Source: RGIG3009 sp964390295
Lineage (GTDB): Bacteria > Bacillota > Clostridia > Oscillospirales > Acutalibacteraceae
Direction of reading: 5' to 3'
DNA length: 27,368 nt
Assembly: GCA_964390295.1 (NCBI GenBank)
Contig: CAYMHR010000017.1
Span: forward strand, 1 to 27,368
Shown: positions 23,445 to 27,368 of the stretch, piece after piece
Numbering within the stretch: the stretch's first letter is position 1
How the letters are laid out: every line of letters begins with the position of its first letter
Program-made: the position numbers and the translations under genes
The notes under the pieces: model-generated
The model's database searches: none
What the model saw: the letters and a program-made list of their open reading frames with translations, nothing else
What the model was told of the DNA's origin: nothing

Positions 23445-25676
23445 ATGAGACATCAAAACTGGAACGGATTTCACGAAGGTGCTTGGCAGGATGAAATCAA
23501 CGTGCGCGATTTTATCCAGCAGAATTACACCGCCTACACAGGCGGCAGCGGCTTTCTTGCCGGTGCCACCGAACGCACTCAAGCGCTGATGAGCAAGGTT
23601 CAGGAGTTGTTTGCCCTGGAGCGCCAGCGCGGCGGCGTGCTGGATATTGATACCGAAACCGTATCGTCCCTGACCAGCTACGCTCCCGGCTATATCGATC
23701 GGGAAAACGAGCTGATCGTGGGTATGCAAACCGACAGCCCTCTGAAGCGCGGCGTCAACCCGTTCGGCGGTATCCGCATGGCACGTCAGGCCTGCGCCGC
23801 CTACGGCTATCAGCTCAGCGACACCGTGGAGCAGGAATTTCTGTTCCGCACCACGCACAACACCGGCGTTTTCCGCGCTTATACCGACGAAATGCGCTTG
23901 GCACGCCATTGCCACGTCATCACCGGACTGCCCGACGCCTACGGCCGCGGACGTATCATCGGTGACTATCGTCGTGTGGCACTGTACGGCGTCGATCACC
24001 TGATCGAAGAAAAGCAAAAGGACAAGCGTGCGCTGGCCGATCTTCCGTTTGACGCCGATCACATTCGTCAAAGCGAAGAGCTGTTCCAGCAAATCGCTTT
24101 TCTCGGATTCATGAAAGAAATGGCGGCCATGTACGGCTGTGATATCAGCCAACCTGCCGCCAACGCGCGTGAAGCAATTCAATGGACCTATTTTGCTTAT
24201 TTGGCCTCGATCAAAGAGCAAAACGGTGCCGCTATGTCGCTGGGACGCGTCAGCACCTTCTTGGATATTTATATCGAACGCGATCTGGCCAACGGCACGC
24301 TGACCGAAGAGCAGGCACAGGAGCTGCTGGACGATTTTGTCATCAAGCTCCGCATCGCACGGCACCTGCGGACACCGGAATACAACGAGCTGTTCGGCGG
24401 CGATCCCATGTGGATCACCGAAGCAATCGGCGGCATGGGCGAGGACGGCAGAACGCTGGTTACGAAAAACAGCTTCCGCATCTTGAACACCCTCTACACG
24501 TTAGGTTCCTCACCCGAACCGAACCTGACGGTACTCTGGTCAACCGCATTGCCGGAAAATTTCAAAAAATTCTGTGCCAAGGTTTCTGCGGACACCGACT
24601 CGATTCAATACGAAAACGACGACATCATGCGTCCGCTGTACGGTGACGATTACGCCATCGCCTGCTGTGTTTCCGCCATGAAGGTCGGTAAGCAAATGCA
24701 GTTCTTCGGCGCACGGTGCAATTTGGCTAAACTGCTGTTGATTGCCATCAACGGCGGCTACGATGCCTCCACCGGCACCCACATTGGTCCGCAAATGCCG
24801 GTGTTGGAGGGTGATACGCTGGATTTTGACACAGTCATGGAACGATACACCGTCTACGTTGCCTGGCTAAGCAAGCTATACGTCAACACCATGAACGTCA
24901 TCCACTATATGCACGACAAATACGCCTACGAAAAGACCCAAATGGCGTTGCACGACACCAACGTCGAACGTTTTATGGCATTCGGCATTGCCGGGCTGTC
25001 GGTAGCAACCGATTCGCTCAGTGCCATCAAGTTCGCCGCCGTGCATCCCGTGAAAAACGACGACGGCTATATTACCGATTTCAACACGGTCGGCGCTTTC
25101 CCGAAGTTTGGAAACGACGACGACCGCGTCGATACGATCGCGCGCGATATGACCCATCTCGTCATCACCGAGCTTCGCAAAACGCCGACGTATCGCAACG
25201 CGATCCACACGCTGTCGGTGCTGACCATCACCTCCAACGTCATGTACGGCAAGCACACCGGTGCCACGCCGGACGGACGGGAGGCCGGTGCCCCCTTTGC
25301 ACCCGGCGCCAATCCTATGCACAACCGTGAAGAAAACGGGGCGTTGGCCTCGCTGAACTCCGTGGCAAAAATCAGCTACGACGATTGTCGGGACGGCGTT
25401 TCCAACACCTTCTCCATCACGCCGGAGGCGCTCGGCAGAACCGAAACCGATCGTGTCAACAATCTCGCTTCAATTTTAGACGGCTATTTTTCCAAAAAAG
25501 CGCATCACATCAACGTCAACGTTCTCAATCGCGAAACACTCATCAAAGCGTACGAGGACCCGGAGGCATATCCCAATTTGACCATTCGCGTATCCGGCTA
25601 TGCGGTCAACTTCCACAAGCTGTCACGCGAGCAGCAACGTGAGGTCATCAGCCGCACCTTCCACGAAGCCTTATGA
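23445..25676 (+). CDS. pflB: formate C-acetyltransferase (pyruvate formate-lyase)
   Basis: 743 residues from ATG 23445, with GGAGGAG upstream; the open frame before it is the riboswitch leader. The enzyme converts pyruvate and CoA to acetyl-CoA and formate. The paired catalytic cysteines are Cys407-Cys408 in IACCVSAM, and the glycyl radical is Gly718 in RVSGYAVNF. Other family blocks: GVNPFGGIRMA, HNTGVFRAYTDEMR, SSPEPNLTVLWS, TITSNVMYGKHTG, TPDGREAGAPFAPGANP. It is oxygen sensitive, so the host is an anaerobe. Controlled by the upstream riboswitch; its activase gene overlaps the stop codon. Confidence 0.98.
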   Translation: MRHQNWNGFHEGAWQDEINVRDFIQQNYTAYTGGSGFLAGATERTQALMSKVQELFALERQRGGVLDIDTETVSSLTSYAPGYIDRENELIVGMQTDSPLKRGVNPFGGIRMARQACAAYGYQLSDTVEQEFLFRTTHNTGVFRAYTDEMRLARHCHVITGLPDAYGRGRIIGDYRRVALYGVDHLIEEKQKDKRALADLPFDADHIRQSEELFQQIAFLGFMKEMAAMYGCDISQPAANAREAIQWTYFAYLASIKEQNGAAMSLGRVSTFLDIYIERDLANGTLTEEQAQELLDDFVIKLRIARHLRTPEYNELFGGDPMWITEAIGGMGEDGRTLVTKNSFRILNTLYTLGSSPEPNLTVLWSTALPENFKKFCAKVSADTDSIQYENDDIMRPLYGDDYAIACCVSAMKVGKQMQFFGARCNLAKLLLIAINGGYDASTGTHIGPQMPVLEGDTLDFDTVMERYTVYVAWLSKLYVNTMNVIHYMHDKYAYEKTQMALHDTNVERFMAFGIAGLSVATDSLSAIKFAAVHPVKNDDGYITDFNTVGAFPKFGNDDDRVDTIARDMTHLVITELRKTPTYRNAIHTLSVLTITSNVMYGKHTGATPDGREAGAPFAPGANPMHNREENGALASLNSVAKISYDDCRDGVSNTFSITPEALGRTETDRVNNLASILDGYFSKKAHHINVNVLNRETLIKAYEDPEAYPNLTIRVSGYAVNFHKLSREQQREVISRTFHEAL

Positions 25677-26380
25677 CGCCCGGCCGTATTCATTCGTTTC
25701 AAAGTCTCGGCACGGTGGACGGTCCCGGCGTGCGCTTCGTCGTCTTTTTACAGGGCTGTCATTTGCGGTGCGGCTGTTGTCACAACCCCGACACCTGGGA
25801 TGCCGCAGGCGGTACCCCGTATTCGCCGGAAGCCGTCGTGGCCAAGGCGGTACGTTACAGGGAATATTTCGGAACCGACGGCGGGATCACCCTTTCCGGT
25901 GGTGAACCTCTGCTCCAGCCGGACTTTGTTCACGACGTGTTTCGGCTCTGCCACCACGAAGGGATTCATACATGCCTGGACACCTCCGGCAGTCTGTGGA
26001 ACGACAAGGTGCAGGCCGCGCTGAAGGAAACGGACCGCGTGCTGTTGGATATGAAATATACCGACGATGCACAGTATCTTCAGTACGTCGGGTGTCATCG
26101 GGCAGCGGTACTGCACTTTTTAGCGGAATGTAACCGTCAGGCCGTTCCTACCACGGTGCGTCAGGTGATCATCCCCACACTCAACGACTCCGTGCAGAAT
26201 ATTTTGCAGCTAAACGCTCTGAAACGGCAATATCCGTGTGTGGACCGCGTGGAGCTGTTGCCGTTTCGCAAAATTTGCCAAGTGAAATACGACAATTTGG
26301 CCATCGACTTCCCGTTTGCCCATCTGCCGGAGCCAACCGCAAAGCAGCTGTCCGCCTTGGAAGCGGTTTTGAATCGATAG
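25673..26380 (+). CDS. pflA: pyruvate formate-lyase activating enzyme
   Basis: 235 residues; ATG 25673 overlaps the pflB stop (ATGA) and no ribosome binding site is visible, so translation depends on coupling. It is a radical SAM enzyme with the CxxxCxxC cluster motif at Cys29, Cys33 and Cys36 (GCHLRCGCCHN). GGEPLLQPDF is the SAM-binding GGE motif, and LDTSG follows. It uses SAM and a [4Fe-4S] cluster to generate the glycyl radical on PflB. TVDGPGVRFVVFLQGC is characteristic of PflA. The length is normal to slightly short. Confidence 0.97.
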   Translation: MTPGRIHSFQSLGTVDGPGVRFVVFLQGCHLRCGCCHNPDTWDAAGGTPYSPEAVVAKAVRYREYFGTDGGITLSGGEPLLQPDFVHDVFRLCHHEGIHTCLDTSGSLWNDKVQAALKETDRVLLDMKYTDDAQYLQYVGCHRAAVLHFLAECNRQAVPTTVRQVIIPTLNDSVQNILQLNALKRQYPCVDRVELLPFRKICQVKYDNLAIDFPFAHLPEPTAKQLSALEAVLNR

Positions 26381-26485
26381 GGCGCGCCCCGATGCCGCAA
26401 GCACGACCGACCTTACGCGTCTATCCGACAACGTGACAATCACATAACCGTAAAAAGCACAAGCGAACGGTTTTAGCTGAGGTGC

Positions 26486-26549
26486 GATAACGAAGTATTT
26501 TATGTAAGGTGGCGGTACAGCGAAAGCTGTGCCGCCGCTTTGCGTTATC
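26486..26549. repeat. compact nested inverted repeat downstream of pflA
   Basis: An outer pair GATAACG/CGTTATC encloses a strong inner hairpin: GGCGGTACAGC, a GAAA tetraloop and GCTGTGCCGCC. A T-rich stretch (CATTTTATTTTT) follows on the plus strand. It could be the pflBA terminator, a small RNA, or part of a MITE-like repeat. No real gene is seen in 26381-26644. Confidence 0.55.
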
Positions 26550-26644
26550 AGGCATTTTATTTTTACGATTTTCCATACTGAGTCTGACATCAAGAGCAAC
26601 GCAAGCCTCATACCAAAACATAAACTTTATCTTTGTTTTTGTCT

Positions 26645-26880
26645 TTGATAAGTCCACACGCCTTTAGGCTGTGGATTGGATTTTGGTGCCAAAATCCGAT
26701 GCTCGTTAACTTTAAAGACAGGTATACTGCGGTCTTTTAAGTTGTTTCTATCTTGCCGTTCTACCCGAATGTCGTTTCTGCCCCCTGCTTTTTCAGCGGT
26801 GTTTTCTCACTCTCGTCGTCTATCGCAAAATCTTAGCCCATGCAGACAGTCATTCAGTTGTAGTTCCCTATAAGTGGGAT
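26645..26880 (-). mobile_element. decayed 3' end of an IS605-type (TnpB) element
   Basis: On the minus strand, frames broken by stops encode GTTTE and then IDDESEKTPLKKQGAETTFG with a stop at 26761. Both look like degenerate TnpB C-terminal sequence. Three hairpins follow: 26743-26708 (one mismatch in 12 pairs), 26697-26678 (GGATTTTGG/CCAAAATCC), and 26674-26654 (CCACAGCC/GGCGTGTGG). TCAA then occurs at 26648-26645, the usual right cleavage tetranucleotide of several IS200/IS605 elements. No transposase, zinc finger or catalytic residues remain. The identification is an inference and could be wrong. Confidence 0.38.
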
Positions 26881-26981
26881 GTTTACTACACACAATAAAA
26901 CATTTGTTTGTGAAACTTTGGGGGACAATTTTGATTATCGTCACAAATTATGGAAATACTATTTAGTCCACGCATAAATTT

Positions 26982-27013
26982 ATCCCGTCTGCTCGGAATA
27001 GAACAGACGGGAT
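26982..27013. terminator. terminator of the SPATG surface-protein gene
   Basis: ATCCCGTCTG and CAGACGGGAT form a perfect 10-base-pair stem with a 12-base loop, 33 bases beyond the minus-strand stop at 27046. T-rich DNA lies on both sides. 26881-26981 shows nothing else. Confidence 0.65.
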
Positions 27014-27045
27014 TACTATTTTTATTGTGCTATTCTGTTATTTGC

Positions 27046-27368
27046 TTACTTTACAAAATGCTTTTTCTTTTTGCTGTAACCCGCTGTGCCGATGAGTGCA
27101 CCGCCGCTGATAAGGAGCAGTGCAAACCACAGTGCCATGTGGCTGTTATCACCGGTTGCAGGTGATGTATTGCTGTTTGCGGCCTTTGCATTAACTGTAA
27201 AGGAAGTTGTTGCCGTACCGTTTTGCGATACGATGCCGAGTGTGTGTTCGCCGGCTGAAAGAGTTGCCACATAATCGACTTTAAGTGTTACGATTGTACT
27301 GCCTTCTTTTACAGTATAATTCTTTTTGTCAACCGTTTTGCCGTCTAATTCCACACGAATGAAATCAC
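27046..27368 (-). CDS. surface protein with X2/Ig-like domain and SPATG sorting signal, partial
   Basis: The frame is open to the right edge, so only the last 106 residues are seen; a GTG at 27354 is internal. The visible part is an X2-like/Ig-like repeat (KNYTVKEGSTIVTLKVDYVATLSAGEHTLGI), a short linker, then a sorting signal: SPATGD, a hydrophobic helix (MALWFALLLISGGALIGTAGY), and a basic tail (KKKKHFVK). It should be exported and anchored to the wall by a sortase. Its motif differs from APETN of the gene at 8174-8737, so the same sortase may not serve both. The N-terminal function is outside the window. Confidence 0.85.
   Translation of the reverse strand, partial: DFIRVELDGKTVDKKNYTVKEGSTIVTLKVDYVATLSAGEHTLGIVSQNGTATTSFTVNAKAANSNTSPATGDNSHMALWFALLLISGGALIGTAGYSKKKKHFVK

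Noticed and set aside
26387..26397. GGGCGCGCCC palindrome after pflA as a terminator
   Set aside because: It has no loop and no T-run, so it is just a short GC-rich palindrome.
26210..26657. Two minus-strand frames of 78 and 133 codons after pflA
   Set aside because: They overlap pflA or the hairpin element, lack ribosome binding sites and show no known domain; kept only as part of the structured region.
1..27368. CRISPR arrays, rRNA, prophage or complete insertion sequence
   Set aside because: No regularly spaced repeats, rRNA signature, phage structural genes or intact transposase were seen on reading both strands.

Overview
The window looks like chromosome from an anaerobic, endospore-forming Clostridia member of the Oscillospiraceae/Ruminococcaceae type, probably assembled from a gut or similar metagenome. 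The reasons are a gerA-gerB-gerC germinant receptor operon, spoVAD, a DUF421/DUF4363 pair, pyruvate formate-lyase with its activase, AddAB recombination genes, a sortase with its own surface protein, Gram-positive promoters and strong AGGAGG ribosome binding sites. No rRNA, CRISPR array, prophage or complete insertion sequence is visible.

Layout. (1) 1-4055, minus strand: a probable operon of a membrane protein with five zinc ribbons, two paralogous lipoproteins, and a secreted C39-like cysteine peptidase with Fn3-like domains that runs off the left edge. (2) 4100-6617, plus strand: tRNA-Gly(CCC), a one-domain MGMT-like protein, an XRE repressor with two palindromic operators, a metallophosphoesterase and a DUF1294 membrane protein. 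(3) 6594-8818, minus strand: a surface protein with an unusual APETN sorting motif, its sortase, and a four-helix membrane protein. A terminator-shaped hairpin lies inside the start of the sortase gene. (4) 8867-16376, plus strand: addB, addA and a variant shikimate-kinase-like gene, translationally coupled and closed by a terminator. (5) 16375-22644: a spore region with gerC/gerB/gerA on the minus strand, divergent DUF421 and DUF4363 on the plus strand, a relic of an XRE regulator, and a solitary spoVAD on the minus strand. Candidate sigma-G promoters precede DUF421 and spoVAD. (6) 22717-26380, plus strand: a DUF6512-like membrane protein, then pflB-pflA behind a sigma-A promoter and a ZTP (pfl motif) riboswitch with its own terminator. 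(7) 26381-27045: no gene, but structured DNA and a decayed 3' end that looks like an IS605-type TnpB element. (8) 27046 to the right edge: the C-terminus of a surface protein with an X2/Ig-like domain and an SPATG sorting signal.

The best leads are the riboswitch in front of pflBA, the sortase/substrate pair with its intragenic terminator and NPQTN-like motif, the uncharacterised envelope operon at the left edge, and the matching sigma-G-like promoters in the spore cluster. All assignments come from reading the sequence; no database search was run.
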